A stretch of DNA of 64,000 nt from Patiria miniata (GCF_015706575.1 NW_024037074.1:434001-498000); one strand, 5' to 3'. Numbered from the stretch's first letter, positions 23,151 through 33,850 are shown. Notes: generated by a model from the sequence alone, not told the origin. A program made the numbers and translations.

Positions 23151-24560
23151 AATGTGATTCGAGACTCGGCCATTTGGACTCTGGATCCCGGAAATACCAT
23201 AAATAAAAGCAACATTTTAGTGTAAATCTTCCCGCGTGCATGCAGCTTTTGGATGTTCATTTTCATTTTGTATTCTGCATTTATGGTTATGTGGATCAAT
23301 ATAAGTCGTTACGACATTGCACGCATGATATAATAATTTGTGGCCTCAAGTTTTCTCTGTGATAATTTATATAAAAAGTTGGAGTGCAGGTTCCAAGTGC
23401 ATCAACCATCAAACCTCAAAAATGTTTAGCAAATCTGGAGTAACGACCTGTGACTGTGACTGTGAGCAAACATCGTTCCCTTTGGTAATCTAAAATTAAT
23501 AATTATCGTTTTTCAAACTCTTCTTAAATGTCTTTTAATACAGTAGTTTTAGTAAAATTAGCCAACTTTTGTGTTCTCTATTATAGTGATGATGACATTG
23601 TCAATTAAGATTTGTATGTTTAACTCTTTAATTAGTCTTGAGTTCTTTTAAGTTTCGATGTTATTTTTGCAAAGTTTTAAATTGATTGAAAAGTAAGAAA
23701 CGTGACAAGATCAAGGCCTCTCCTCCATTGAATGTCCGAAACGTATTTCATGAGACCCAGCTTGCCCAGTAACTTTGCTTATTTATTGATGCTTTTATTG
23801 ATTTCTCAAACTTCTTACAGCAATGAACATTTTTAGCACTCATGGAAGTATCTTAATAAGTGTCACCTGATAGTGTGACTGACTGGGCGGGACCAGAACG
23901 TGCGTCTTCTGAATCTTTCATGAATTATGCATCTAGGCCCTAGCAGAGCCATATTTTGTTTATGGTGGACAACTCGCTGAACTCTAGTAATCAGTGGGAC
24001 ATCTCCGCGCGCGCTACACACAATTATTACTACTGCACAATAGTGCTGAAAGAAAATTCTGAAACCAGACCACGTGAAAGTGCGACGCACTGTGCATAAT
24101 GCATAATTCGGTTATGTACAAAACATGTTGCTGGCACACCGAATGCGTGCGGCATGGCTCACACAATCTGTCTAAATTCTTGTTCTAAATGAGTTAAGTT
24201 CTCAAGCATGGATTTGTAGAATTAATTGCAATTGACGATCAAGGAATTATTTGACAATCAACAACCACTTAATCTTACAAAGGTGGTAGAAAAGTATGTC
24301 ATAATTCATAATTCGTTTTACAAAAATGATAAAACTCCACCGAGCTAGCGGAGAAATGCTGTGTGGGGCCGGCGTGAGGTAAGCCTAGTGTGTGGGTATC
24401 CCTCTGTGTTATGCAAACACAGATCCAGGGACGCCTTATCAGTGGTTTTAATGGAAAAATAAACAATGCAATTAGTCGTGACTAGTCGACTAGTCGCGAC
24501 TATTTATTGATAGTCGCCGCGACTATTGAAATTTGATAGTCGCCCAAGCTTAGTTCCCAG

Positions 24561-25240
24561 ACCAAAAGATTTCTGCCTATTCCTGATGAATCTTAGGTCC
24601 GGTAGCCTCTGGTAATACATTGTATTACAATTTACGTCACGTGACTAAAACGGGAGGAATTCCTCCTTTTTCTGAAAATTTCCGAAGTTTCGTCGACAAT
24701 CGGATAGTGCCCGAGTATTTCCAAGTATATAATATTGTTTAATTAACTGCTAACTGCTTATTAATTTTATTTTAAATGAGTTGATAATTCATATTCATTG
24801 CTTTCATTTAGAGAAAACTAGAAATTCAACTACGATTATGTTCGTCAAATATACTAGGATCGTATGGGCGAATTGTTTGCTGCGTCATGTATTTTGAATT
24901 ACCGAGATTTTCCAAAACTCGGTCTTCATTCGGCTCCGCCTGCTGACAGTGCGATTTGGGTGCCTATGTTTGAAGATTCCAGATCAACATTAGTCAATGT
25001 TATCTTACAGAAACATCAACTGTATTATTTAACTGTATGATATTACGAAGAAAGCGATTTATTTTAAAATTTGATCAGAACATTAAAAGCTAAAAGCGAT
25101 AAAGCGAAATCGGAAACGAAGCTCTTTGGACATGGTGTACATTTGTACAAGAACTGAATACTCTTGATTGTTTATGTGACCTAGAAAATAGGCGTGTATA
25201 CACTGGCTGTAAATAATGTAAATTAAAGGTTTTGAAAGGA
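24561..25240. other. Intron-like stretch
   Basis: AT-rich, with no exon recognised. Confidence 0.5.
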
Positions 25241-25300
25241 TTGGCCTTGGTGCCCCCTTGAGTTGGCCTTGGTGCCCCCTTGAGTTGGCCTTGGTGCCCT
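25241..25300. repeat. 22-bp minisatellite, about 2.7 copies
   Basis: TTGGCCTTGGTGCCCCCTTG plus AG repeats at 25241, 25263 and 25285 (partial). A related inverted piece, GGCAAGGCCAAAGTGG, follows at 25317. Confidence 0.85.
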
Positions 25301-25487
25301 GTGGAATTTTGATGGGGGCAAGGCCAAAGTGGCCTGCCCCTTTTTTGCCCAAGATCGAGGCCTGCGCTATGCGAATGTGCAGGTCAAATAGGAGAAAATT
25401 TGAAACTGTCTTGTGGGCATGAAGTCCCCATGATTAGTGTCACGTGTTCAATCAGTAATCAAATTCCAGTAAGGCAACGAAACGGTT

Positions 25488-25710
25488 AAGGTTCTGCGTG
25501 ATAGCGGATGTAGTACGGTTGTCGTCAAACAGAGTTTAGTTAAGAAGGAACAAATGTTGGAGCCAAAACAAAAGTGTGTTCTTCTAGACAGTACACGGAA
25601 TGTTTCAGTTGCGCGTATTGAAATACATTGTAGATTCGCTGTATTTGGTAGGAACCGTGAATGCATAGTGTATGCCAAATCCCTTGTACGATATTATAGG
25701 GAAACATAAC
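25488..25710 (+). pseudogene. Retropepsin (aspartic protease) fragment
   Basis: The frame KVLRDSGCSTVVVKQSLVKK carries the DSG active-site motif of a retroelement protease, which cuts the element's polyprotein. It runs about 70 residues to REC-IVYAKSLVRYY and a TAA. After a shift, a short acidic/basic linker GVRDPRDPDPSW leads towards integrase. Upstream codons contain a stop. Confidence 0.7.
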
Positions 25711-25933
25711 AGGTGTTAGAGACCCACGTGATCCTGATCCCAGTTGGTCAGGTAAACGAAATGACACACCGGAACAGAAATGCCAAAGCCCTCGCGACAA
25801 GAAAACAGCTGCAGTTGAGACAAGAGCGCAAAAGATAAAGAAAGTCACAAACTTGCGTCATCTTAAAGTTCCCGAAGTGCAAAATCTCTCCGAATCTCGT
25901 ACGTAAATAATTAAAGCGCAACATGAACATCCG

Positions 25934-27130
25934 TTGTTGGAAAAGCTATTGACCCTCGCGGAAACAGGTCAAAGCCAACGAATGGGTAAGGATAACGAAA
26001 CTAGGTATTTCGTCTCGGACGGATTACTCTACCATGAATTCGCTTCACCGTCGACAGAAAACTATCGTGTAATCACACAGTTGGTACTCCCAAAGAAAAT
26101 GCACTCGAAGGTATTGAAGCATGCACACAATTCCACCATGGCAGGGCATCTCGGTATCAAGAAAACAACAGACCGAGTACTTGCAAATTTCTTTTGGCCA
26201 GGCGTGCAAGGCGACATCCGAAGATACTGCGTTTCCTGTGACATATGCCAAAGAACGGTCGCGAAAGGTCGTGTCAGCAAGGTTACTCTAGGTAGAATAC
26301 CTTTAATTGATACGCCGTTTAGACGAGTAGCCGTAGACTTGATAGGACCAATTCACGCCATCACGGAACGAGGCAATAGATACATTCTGACTTTGGTCGA
26401 CTATGCGACGCGCTATCTGGAAGCCGTAGCCCTATTGAAACAGAACGCATAGTAGAAGCGTTGTTTGAAATCTTCACTCCAATGGGCGATCCAAATGAAA
26501 TGCTATCAGATATGGCCGCACAATTCACCACGGATCTTATGAAAGAAATAGGCAGACTTATGTCAATGAAACAACTGCAAACTACACCCTACCATCCAAT
26601 CTGTAATGGACTTGTTGAGAAATTCAATGGTACACTGAAACGAATGTTAAGGCGCATGTGCAGTGAGAGACAGTGTGATTGGGATCGGTATATACCTGAG
26701 CTGTTGTTCGCGTATCGAGAATCTCCGCAAGAGGTACTCTCCCTTTGAGGTCATGTATGGTCGTTCAGTACGAGGTCCTCTTACTATCCTCAGAGAGTTA
26801 TGGACTGGAGAAAAATTAGATAAAGAGGTAAAGACAACTTACCAGTATGTCATAGACTTGTGTGAACGGCTAGAGTCTACTTGCAAACTAGCTTGAGAAG
26901 AACTCGCGAAGTCCAGTACTAGCTATAAGAAATACTACGACGCGCGTACTTGAGATCAAAAGTTTGATACCGGTCACCAAGTATTAGTTGTCCTGCCAAC
27001 TGACGCGAACAAATGACTCATGCAATGGAAAGGGCCATTTCCTGTATTACGGAAAGTTGCACAACACGACAACTGTATTGAGATGAACAGTAAGCCACAC
27101 ACATTTCACGCAAATCTCCTCAAAAAGTAC
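25934..27130 (+). pseudogene. Ty3/gypsy-like integrase, three frame breaks
   Basis: The HHCC zinc finger is visible: HAHNSTMAGHLGIKKT, then CVSCDICQR. The core has VAVDLIGPI (first Asp), ITERGNRYILTLVDYATRY and, after a frameshift near 26450, LSDMAAQFTTDLM (second Asp) and TTPYHPICNGLVEKFNGTLK (Glu). After another break near 26745 it continues SPFEVMYGR and KKYYDARTRDQKF, with a TGA and later a TAG/TGA, to the C-terminal MQWKGPFPVL and FHANLLKKY. Integrase joins the element's DNA to the host genome. This copy cannot be translated as one protein. Confidence 0.85.
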
Positions 27131-27655
27131 ATAGTTCGATTCACTCTGTTACCTTTCAGAACGGTAAATGCACCGGCTACTTTCATACGCATGATGAGAA
27201 AATTGCTGGAAAACATACAGCATGTCGTTAATTTCATTGATGATATTCTAATATACACGGATACTTGGGAACAACACATCGAAACAATTCAAGATGTTTT
27301 GAATCCCTTGCGCAAGGCAAAATATGGCCAGATATGATTTCCTTGATTTTCTAGGGCACATTGTAGGAAACGGTGTTGTAAAGCCACAGACGGAAAAGAT
27401 CACAAAAATCCTGAATGCATCTTGTCCACGAATGAAAAAGGAAGTTCGATCACTATAAGCCTTGTTAATTACTATTGCAAATTCATTCCGAACTTTTCCG
27501 ATCTGACTAAGAAAGGAAAACCAAATCATGTGAAATGGGAAGAGGCACAGGAACATGCATTGAGCATGCTGAAAGTGCCACTTCTTGCATATCTTGCATA
27601 TCTTGCATCTGCCAGATCACAGCAAATCTTACATTCTTGGTTCAGAAATACTTGA
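27131..27655 (+). pseudogene. Reverse transcriptase fragment, 3' of integrase
   Basis: Directly after the integrase end comes FRTVNAPATFIRMMRKLL and VVNFIDDILIYTDTW. This contains the catalytic pair of Asp in (F/Y)xDDIL and the NAPATF motif upstream of it. After a shift, FLGHIVGNGVVKPQTEKI and then NYYCKFIPNFSDLTK follow, which are the thumb/connection region of Ty3/gypsy RT. About the first hundred residues of RT and all of RNase H are absent. Several frame changes are present. Confidence 0.85.
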
Positions 27656-27992
27656 AAATGATCGGCTAGGCAAATGGATTACAAAACTGCATACATATGT
27701 ACACATTAAATGTTACTTGAATGAGGTTTTTGTGTGCGTTTAAATGAGCATGTTTGTTTTTAAACTTTGTCTGTATGAAAATATTTATACATGCCTATCT
27801 TGCATCTGCCAGATCACAGCAAATCTTACATTCTTGGTTCAGAAATACTTGAAAATGATCGGCTAGGCAAATGGATTACAAAACTGCATACATATGTACA
27901 CATTAAATGTTACTTGAATGAGGTTTTTGTGTGCGTTTAAATGAGCATGTTTGTTTTTAAACTTTGTCTGTATGAAAATATTTATACATGAA
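27599..27992. repeat. 197-bp tandem duplication
   Basis: TATCTTGCATCTGCCAGATC starts at 27599 and again at 27796. The copies are virtually identical through TATTTATACATG, so this duplication is very recent or an assembly stutter. It begins inside the end of the RT relic. Confidence 0.92.
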
Positions 27993-28059
27993 TTGGCACA
28001 AACATCTACATTTGTACATTTGTACAGTATGACCCTACATTTTCCACTGCAGATATTTA

Positions 28060-29330
28060 AAGTGTGTTTGAAACAGATTTTGAGGTTTTTAGTTGATGAA
28101 GGGTTACGCTCCAGGCTTTAAAATACTTTCAAGAAAGTGCCAAGTTCCATATTCATGAGCAATACAGTGATGTCATGAGCTGGAACTTCAGTGTCACTGC
28201 TGTTTAAGGACGGAAAGTTACAAAGTGTTCTGGTTGAGGTTGATGTGACTGTTTGTTCATTGTGCACGAGGCACAGGCAGTCAGTCAGATACTTTAACAA
28301 CAAACTGCAATGCAATGAATTTTAGTTTCACAAGTTACACAGAAAATCACAAAGCTGTAAATGTGAAATACCTAAAGCGATATCACAGCAACAGAAGAAA
28401 CAACTATTAAAGTGTACGGGCATTGTAAAAAGTGCACTGGAAAAAAGATTACAACTTTCTACATGTACATGCAGTTTACCATTACTTTCATATAGACATG
28501 AGGCTAGGATATTTCCAGGTTTTAGTGAAATTCATCCAATTGCCTTTAAATTCTGTGAAACAAAATTACAAAAAGACCCTGAGAAATCTTCACCATGGAA
28601 AACATTATGAACTCTTAACAGAGCACAAACTGTATTATCATTATCGAGAGTTGAAAGCATAGAGAGCAAACTCACCGCAAATCCAAAATGTCTTGGGAGA
28701 TTTTGGATCTCAATCTTGAAGATCTCTGAGGTGAAGTGCTGTTGCGTCAGATAGTGATAAGGATCCGTCATGGCAGCACCAGTCACCGGTACGTCAGAGG
28801 TGCTGGTGGAATGGTTATCTTGTGGGTCAAGACCTGATGCACAAAAACAAACAAATTAAAAGACCAACTCCAATCAGAGAAAATAACTTTACTTTGATTT
28901 TTTTTTAGGCATGAGATATTTGTAAGTTTAATTATGAGTTTTCAAGTGAGACACTGCACAACAAAATCAGTTCACACTGACAAACAGATCAATGAATTGC
29001 AAATTTTGAATAAGAAACATCCCAAAGTTGAATACTGTTAATATAGATGTACATGTACAACAATTGTACACAGTACCTGAAAAAAGATTAATGCTTTAAA
29101 ATATGAACCTCATTGTAAAGTTAGAGATAAACCTATATATAAATATCTTAATTTGGACGGTTCCCAAAAATGACCAATTTCTACAATGTACAAGCTGCTG
29201 TTTTTGTGTGCGTAATTCAAAACTGCCAAGCACAAATAATGCTATGTACTATCACCATTCTGGTATTTGAACTAGTATGCTTTTCTGATACTTGATACTT
29301 TATTGATGCCTCATAATATTTTGATATATT
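28060..29330. repeat. Old segmental duplication, copy 2
   Basis: Counterpart of 13510-15360. It contains the RRM exon in its expected place between the start exon (33383) and the VTPLW exon (17553), so it is likely the original copy. Confidence 0.75.
28676..28833 (-). CDS. trmt2a: TRMT2A-like RRM exon, in the expected gene order
   Basis: A 158-bp exon with acceptor TGCATCAG and donor GTGAGT on the minus strand. Two bases complete the Gly codon opened by the start exon at 33383, then LDPQDNHSTSTSDVPVTGAA, TDPYHYLTQQHFTSEIFKIE and IQNLPRHFGFA. EIFKIEIQNLPRHFGF is the first strand and helix start of the RNA-recognition motif of TRMT2A. The phase match to the upstream exon supports direct splicing. 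The exon encoding the rest of the RRM was not found between here and 17702. That interval now holds a 5.46-kb hAT and a gypsy-like relic. Confidence 0.8.
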
Positions 29331-29394
29331 TATTTGCCTTTTTTAATGGGCTTTGTATTAATCAACAAAAGAATGAATCAAATTAGGTTTCGCC
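28834..29394. other. Intron-like stretch
   Basis: The stretch is mostly within the duplicated block up to about 29330. No exon is seen. Confidence 0.5.
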
Positions 29395-29475
29395 CTGCAC
29401 CGACGTATAAACACTGTATACTCAGTGTGGTACCTCCCGAGTGAAATTTGGAAAAAAATCACTCACGACGCAAAA
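29395..29475 (-). mobile_element. SINE tail fragment
   Basis: CACCGACGTATAAACACTGT and ACTCAGTGTGG match the tail of the SINE copy at 6.1 kb in the same orientation. The head is lost, replaced by the element at 29487. Confidence 0.6.
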
Positions 29476-29486
29476 TTCCATCTTAA

Positions 29487-30466
29487 GCCGTGTCCGCACT
29501 GGACTTTTTTTTTTGAAGGTTTTACCGAGACGATGGTAAAATGAGAAATGGTCAAATGTGACCACTGTCCGCACTTGGACTTTCGACACGGGAAATTTTA
29601 CCCAGACCGTGTGGGAGAAGTGACCGAGCTGTCACAGTCACGCGCACAGGAAATAAAATGCCGATCACATTTTTTTTCAGCCCCCAATACGCACAGTATA
29701 ATATTACACACACCATTAAAATGCACAATATAATCGTAACATACGATGTTATTTCATCTTGACAGGATAAATCTTGACGAAAATGCCTACTATTCTGACG
29801 CATTTGTGATGGACGACATCGAAGCCATGCGGCAGCAGTTCCATCGGTAATCGCTGGTTCCCACCGCATGCTAACAGAATCAAAGCTATGATGTACACTG
29901 TAGGAGCGGAACCAGGGACTGCGGCCTACGTACGGTGCCATGCAAACTACACGGCGTAACAGGACGAAATTGGATCGTATAAAATACAAAACAAACATTG
30001 GTGGAGAAAAAGAATAACTGCAAAGTATTTCCCAGAACGTGCTCTTGATATTTTCTGTGAATGTATTCTCCGTTAAAATATATTTATAACAAGATTTTAC
30101 CGCTCGGACTTGACACACCGCAGCGTACGTGTTTCCACAAAATGTTCGGCCACATCACGTGTGGGATCGTGCTGTTTCTGTATGCATGATACTCGCGCTC
30201 GGGCCGGATGTCACTTTCATGAGCCACTTTTACCGACTCGCACTGTCCGCACTGGACTTATCGTCTCGGGAAAAGTGACCTGGTCAATTTTCCTGGGCAC
30301 GTGGTCAGTTTTCCTGGGCAGCAGTTGGCCAGTAAAAGTAACCGCTGGACTCAGGAAAAGTAACTGAGAGGAAAATGTCCTAGGCTGTCCGCACTGGACT
30401 TAAAACGGGAAAAGTACCCATAGTCTCGGTAAGTTTGACCAAAAAAAAGTCCATTGCGGACAGGGC
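29487..30466. mobile_element. Non-autonomous DNA transposon with TIRs and a carried exon
   Basis: The left end, GCCGTGTCCGCACTGGACTT, is mirrored at the right end by AAGTCCATTGCGGACAGGGC. The flanks are TTAA (left) and TTTA (right), so a four-base or TA-type target is possible. The word TGTCCGCACTGGACTT recurs inside at about 29567, 30243 and 30384, next to ACGGGAAAA and GTCTCGG words. It encodes no transposase. Its centre holds an exon-like segment (29766-29846). It lies in the first intron of the TRMT2A-like gene. Confidence 0.75.
29766..29846 (+). CDS. Exon-like segment carried inside the transposon
   Basis: Bounded by an acceptor (TTTCATCTTGACAG) and a donor (CATCG|GTAATC), 81 bp, open in one frame. 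It reads INLDENAYYSDAFVMDDIEA and then MRQQFH, and both ends split a codon in compatible phases (one base before, two after). The composition is protein-like and more GC-rich than its surroundings. I do not recognise the source gene. It could be a host exon captured by the element or a remnant of the element's own accessory protein. A 188-codon minus-strand frame over the same place looks like a shadow. Confidence 0.45.
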
Positions 30467-30539
30467 TTTATAAAAGAATGAATGTTTTAAGATATGAATG
30501 GCTTTGTAAACTTTGCATTCATTCATCAGAAATTCACAA
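30467..30539. other. Short junction between DNA element and LINE
   Basis: It contains ATGAATGTTTTAAGATATGA, resembling the AAAATATGAA block of the segmental duplication. No gene is seen. Confidence 0.4.
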
Positions 30540-31171
30540 GTTTGACAGTTGAACAAAGGTTCAAGGACAGAGGAAACGACAGACGTGGCGGAGGTGTCTT
30601 TATCTTGGTTAAGGATGGTTTCTCAGCCATTGAACTTTCTGAAGATGGTTGTGAATTACTCTGGTGCCAACTACCGCTCAAGCCGAAAGGAGAGGACATC
30701 TTCATCTCTGCATATTATAGAGCCCCCGACTCCTACAGGCCAGAATCTCTAGAAAACCTAGACAGAAGTCTGAGTAAATTGCAGGCTCAGGTAAACTCCC
30801 CATTCATCATTCTTGGAGGAGACTTCAACATACCGGGCATGCTTTGGAACTCAAGGACTGGTACATGTACTTTCTCGGCAAACGGTATTCAATCCAAAAT
30901 TATCAACATCGCAGATGACTACAATCTCGAACAAAAGGCAAATTTTACTACAAGGAGAGACCCAGTTACAGGAACAGATAACATCTTCGATTTGCTCTTC
31001 ACCACACGTCCAACTCTGGTTTGTAATGTTTACAGCAACTCCGGAATTAGTGATCACGCAACAGTGTTAGCTGACATAAACATCACCGCACCTCGCTCTG
31101 TCAAGCCCCCTAGGAACATCTTCAAGTGGAATGACGTGGATGAATCCAAGCTGAAAAAATCTGTCCTCTAG
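30540..31171 (+). pseudogene. LINE endonuclease (APE-type) domain
   Basis: The frame reads GGGVFILVKDGFSA, LPLKPKGEDIFISAYYRAP, GGDFNIPGMLW and NSGISDHATVLADI. GDFN and SDH are the catalytic Asp/Asn and the Asp/His pair of apurinic-type endonucleases, which nick the target DNA to prime reverse transcription. The N-terminal third with the catalytic Glu is missing, probably from 5' truncation. The frame stops at 31169-31171, about 450 bp before the RT frame resumes. Confidence 0.85.
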
Positions 31172-33084
31172 CTTAAGACCGAATTCATGCAGTCATCTCC
31201 AGAAACCAGAACAGTTGAGGCAAATTGGAGTATTTTTAGGGACAGGCTGAAAACTAACAAATTAGTACCACAAAAACCAGTCCAGGGACATTCTAGACCC
31301 TCATGGCTCACTACTGTCCTAATCCGTTGCTGCAGGAAGAAAGAGCGCAGCTATGTGAAGGCAGTAACAAGTGGTCTACATTCAAACTTTTACAAAAGCA
31401 AGTGAACAGCGAAATCCAAAGGGCTAAACGCACACATTTTACAAGAAACTACATCTACAGGTAACCCCCAGAAATGTTGGTGCTACATAAACAGAACTCG
31501 TAAAGACAACACAGGTGTTCAGATTCTAAAACTCAACGGGAAAAATATCACATCTGACCAAGAAAAAGCTGAAACCCTACAAGACCAATTCTGTAGTGTT
31601 TTTAGCAGGGATGACACCGATGTGCAGCCAGTTCTACCACCGAGTCCCTACCCAGACTTGACAAACATCACCGTGTCTGTTAGCGGAGTCCTCAAGTTAC
31701 TGACGTCGCTCAACTTGAAACTAGCTGCCAAGGAAGTTGCCCCAGTACTCGCATTCATATTCCAACAATCACTTGACCTGGGTTCTCTACCATCTGACTG
31801 GAAGAAAGCCAACGTAACACCCATTTTTAAGAAAGGCTCCCGTGAAGACCCGGCAAACTACAGACCTGTGTTGTTGACCTCTGTTTGTTTTAAGTTATTA
31901 GAGCACATCATTGATAGCCAATAAATGAAACACTTCCAGGAACACGACATCCTGAACGAAAACCGACATGCTTTTCGTAAAGGCCTGTCCTGCAAATCCC
32001 AACTCGTAACAAATCACCACAGACATGGCAGTACTTGACTTCTCCAAAGCATTCAAAATAGTTTCTCATCAAAAACTGGTCCAAACATTAGTCTACTACG
32101 GGATAAGGGGAAAAACACAGAGATGGATCAGGGAATTCCACCAACAGGTCACAAAGAGTTGTGGTAAATGGAAAGTCTTTGAAATGGCAAAGTGTCGACA
32201 GTGGCATACCACAAGGCACCGTGCTTGGCCCCCACCTGTTTTTACTTTTCATCAACAACATAAGCAAATCGGTGACTGGCACAACTCGCCTTTTCGCTGA
32301 CGACTGCCTGTTATATCGGAAGATCTGCTCATCAACTGATGAATTGATGTTCCAAAAAGACCTGGACAACTTGGCTCACTGGGCGCAAACCTGGGGAATG
32401 AAATTTAACTCCAGCAAATGTAACATCATGCGAATCTCCGGGAAGCGGGCCCCCGGCAAAACTAACGACACCATGTTAGGATCCAACCTCGTAGAGAAAA
32501 CCAACATGACATATTTTGGAATAATCATTCAGAATAACCTAAGTTGGAATCACCAAACAGCACATGCCACTTCCAAAGCAAGTCGTATATTGAACTTCAT
32601 CAAAATAAATTTTCATTCTGCATCCAGATCAGTCAAAGAAAAGCTGTACTTAGCACTAGTCAGACCACACCTAGAATATGGCAGCATTGCTTGGAACCCT
32701 CACATAGCTAAGAACATAACAGCCCTGGAAAAAGTGCAACTGAGGGCTGCTCGTTTCGTAATGCGAGATTATTCCAGACTGAGCAGTGTGACCGACATGT
32801 TGACAACCCTAGGCTGGTCTTCACTGGAAGAGAGAAGGAAAGTTAACCAACTTACCTACTTACCTACTAAAATAATACACAACATAGTTCACATTAACCC
32901 ATCATCCATAGTCCCCAAACCAGCACCGGCTCGTAGACTTCACAACCACCAGTTCACAGAAATTGCTGCAAGGACAGACATCTATATGCAGTCATTCCTA
33001 CCCCGAACTATCCGGAAATGGAACAAGCTCCCTCAAGACACCACAGACGCCCCAAACCACAACACCTTTAAGGATTTAATTTAG
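31172..33084 (+). pseudogene. LINE reverse transcriptase domain, broken
   Basis: The linker region (31172-31620) has several frame changes. From 31622 the frame reads SLDLGSLPSDWKKANVTPIF, KKGSREDPANYRPV and LLEHIID, then TAA at 31921. After further breaks come MAVLDFSKAFKIVSHQKLVQ (first catalytic Asp), then, from 32161, SGIPQGTVLGPHLFLLFINN and TRLFADDCLLY (the two Asp of FADD). It ends with a long thumb and C-terminal region, RPHLEYGSIAWNP and FLPRTIRKWNKLPQ, characteristic of CR1/Jockey-type LINEs, with TAG at 33082-33084. A deletion removes part of the palm near 31730. Confidence 0.88.
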
Positions 33085-33382
33085 CTCCACTTCCCCAAGG
33101 CCTCCTTGCTAGACTTCCACGTGGAGTATTCAGGATAACCACCAAGTACCAAGTACCAAGTAAAGGTGCAATTTTTTTTTATGAAATTGAACCCTCATTC
33201 CCCCAATTTAAAAAACTTACCTGGAAAGCAACTAAACTATTTTGCAGCAAAATTAATTTCACTGGGTTAAAGTGTTAAGTTTCCAATAAGCAAGAATGGA
33301 CAAAATCACATGAATGGGATTACACTTAGCTGACCTGGCAAAGGAGCAAACGTCTTCACCAAGTAAAAGAATAACAAGTCAC

Positions 33383-33536
33383 CTTTGGATTTGTCCTCCT
33401 CATCTTCATTGGGAATAGCATCCAAAGTGATGGCCACATCTGTTGGCATCTTGACAACATCACCCTCTGTAACTGTGGTTGACGTTACCTCCCCAGTTGG
33501 GACATCATCAGAAGTTGGTCCCTGCTTCTCATCCAT
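33383..33536 (-). CDS. trmt2a: Start exon of the TRMT2A-like gene
   Basis: ATG at 33536-33534 (context CCAAAATGG), then DEKQGPTSDDVPTGEVTSTT, VTEGDVVKMPTDVAITLD and NEDEEDKSK, ending with one base of a Gly codon at the donor AAG|GTGACT. The acidic, disordered N-terminus matches the low-complexity start of animal TRMT2A. The phase fits the RRM exon at 28676-28833 exactly, giving KGLDPQDN across the junction. That phase fit is the reason I join the two. It is therefore the probable 5' end of the gene, with an intron of about 4.5 kb containing a LINE and a DNA element. Confidence 0.75.
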
Positions 33537-33850
33537 TTTGGTGTTATTACGTTGGACCAAAAACACACTGGAAATATAAAGCAACTGCACATTAAGCAGT
33601 TGTATACTATTGAAAGCCATGACCAGTGGGATATCTAGGGGGAGGGGTCGAAATTTGAAATCACAACGTGCACCTGAAAATAGTATGGTAACCATACCGT
33701 GTACATGTCTCTATCCAGTGCGATGTATATGTGGATACCATACCAGTTTCAGATGCGAGCTGTAAATGTCGCCACAACACGGCTGCGACGCGACGGTTCT
33801 CTCTGAAAAGCCACCAAAATCATCATTGTTTCCCCATATTTTAGCCAGTG
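33537..33850 (-). promoter_or_regulatory. Presumed upstream region of the TRMT2A-like gene
   Basis: Lies just before the start codon. It has a GC-richer patch near 33770-33800 and a small palindrome TATGGTAACCATA near 33685. No TATA box is obvious. The role is inferred only from position. Confidence 0.3.

Larger units (their letters stand above)
19095..24552 (+). mobile_element. Complete hAT DNA transposon, 5.46 kb
   Basis: Flanked by the identical 8-bp direct repeat GTTCCCAG at 19087-19094 and 24553-24560, the target-site length of hAT elements. The ends are inverted: left TAAGCCTGGACGACTA, right reverse complement TAAGCTTGGGCGACTA. Just inside both ends are many CGACTA, GACTAGTCG and GCGACTAT words, probable transposase binding sites. 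It carries one plus-strand transposase gene with a BED finger and hAT C-terminal domain, now broken by stops and frameshifts. It sits inside the minus-strand TRMT2A-like gene. The ends have drifted at two of the first ten positions, so it is probably no longer mobile. Confidence 0.92.
25448..27660 (+). mobile_element. Decayed Ty3/gypsy-like element with order protease-integrase-reverse transcriptase
   Basis: Pieces of pol lie in the order retropepsin (25488-25710), integrase (25934-27130) and reverse transcriptase (27131-27655). Usual Ty3/gypsy elements have protease, RT, RNase H, then integrase. The Gmr1-like branch is known for having integrase before RT. Here protease passes to integrase through a short linker (RDPRDPDP, then AVETRAQ) with no RT between. 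No gag or LTRs were found in place. Frameshifts and stops are frequent. A Gmr1-like origin is my inference; two joined fragments are the alternative. Confidence 0.75.
30540..33170 (+). mobile_element. 5'-truncated APE-type LINE (CR1/L2/Jockey group)
   Basis: Endonuclease, then reverse transcriptase, then a 3' end made of the heptamer ACCAAGT repeated three times (about 33142-33163). A short tandem 3' repeat instead of poly-A is typical of the CR1/L2 group. It is broken by several stops and deletions and lacks ORF1. It sits in the first intron of the TRMT2A-like gene in the opposite orientation. Clade assignment below the group level is not possible by eye. Confidence 0.85.

Noticed and set aside
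25083..25352. An 89-codon minus-strand frame
   Set aside because: It is mostly the 22-bp minisatellite and flanking AT-rich DNA.
29552..30118. A 188-codon minus-strand open frame as a gene
   Set aside because: No domain or splice logic. It overlaps the better-supported plus-strand exon-like segment and the transposon's own repeats.
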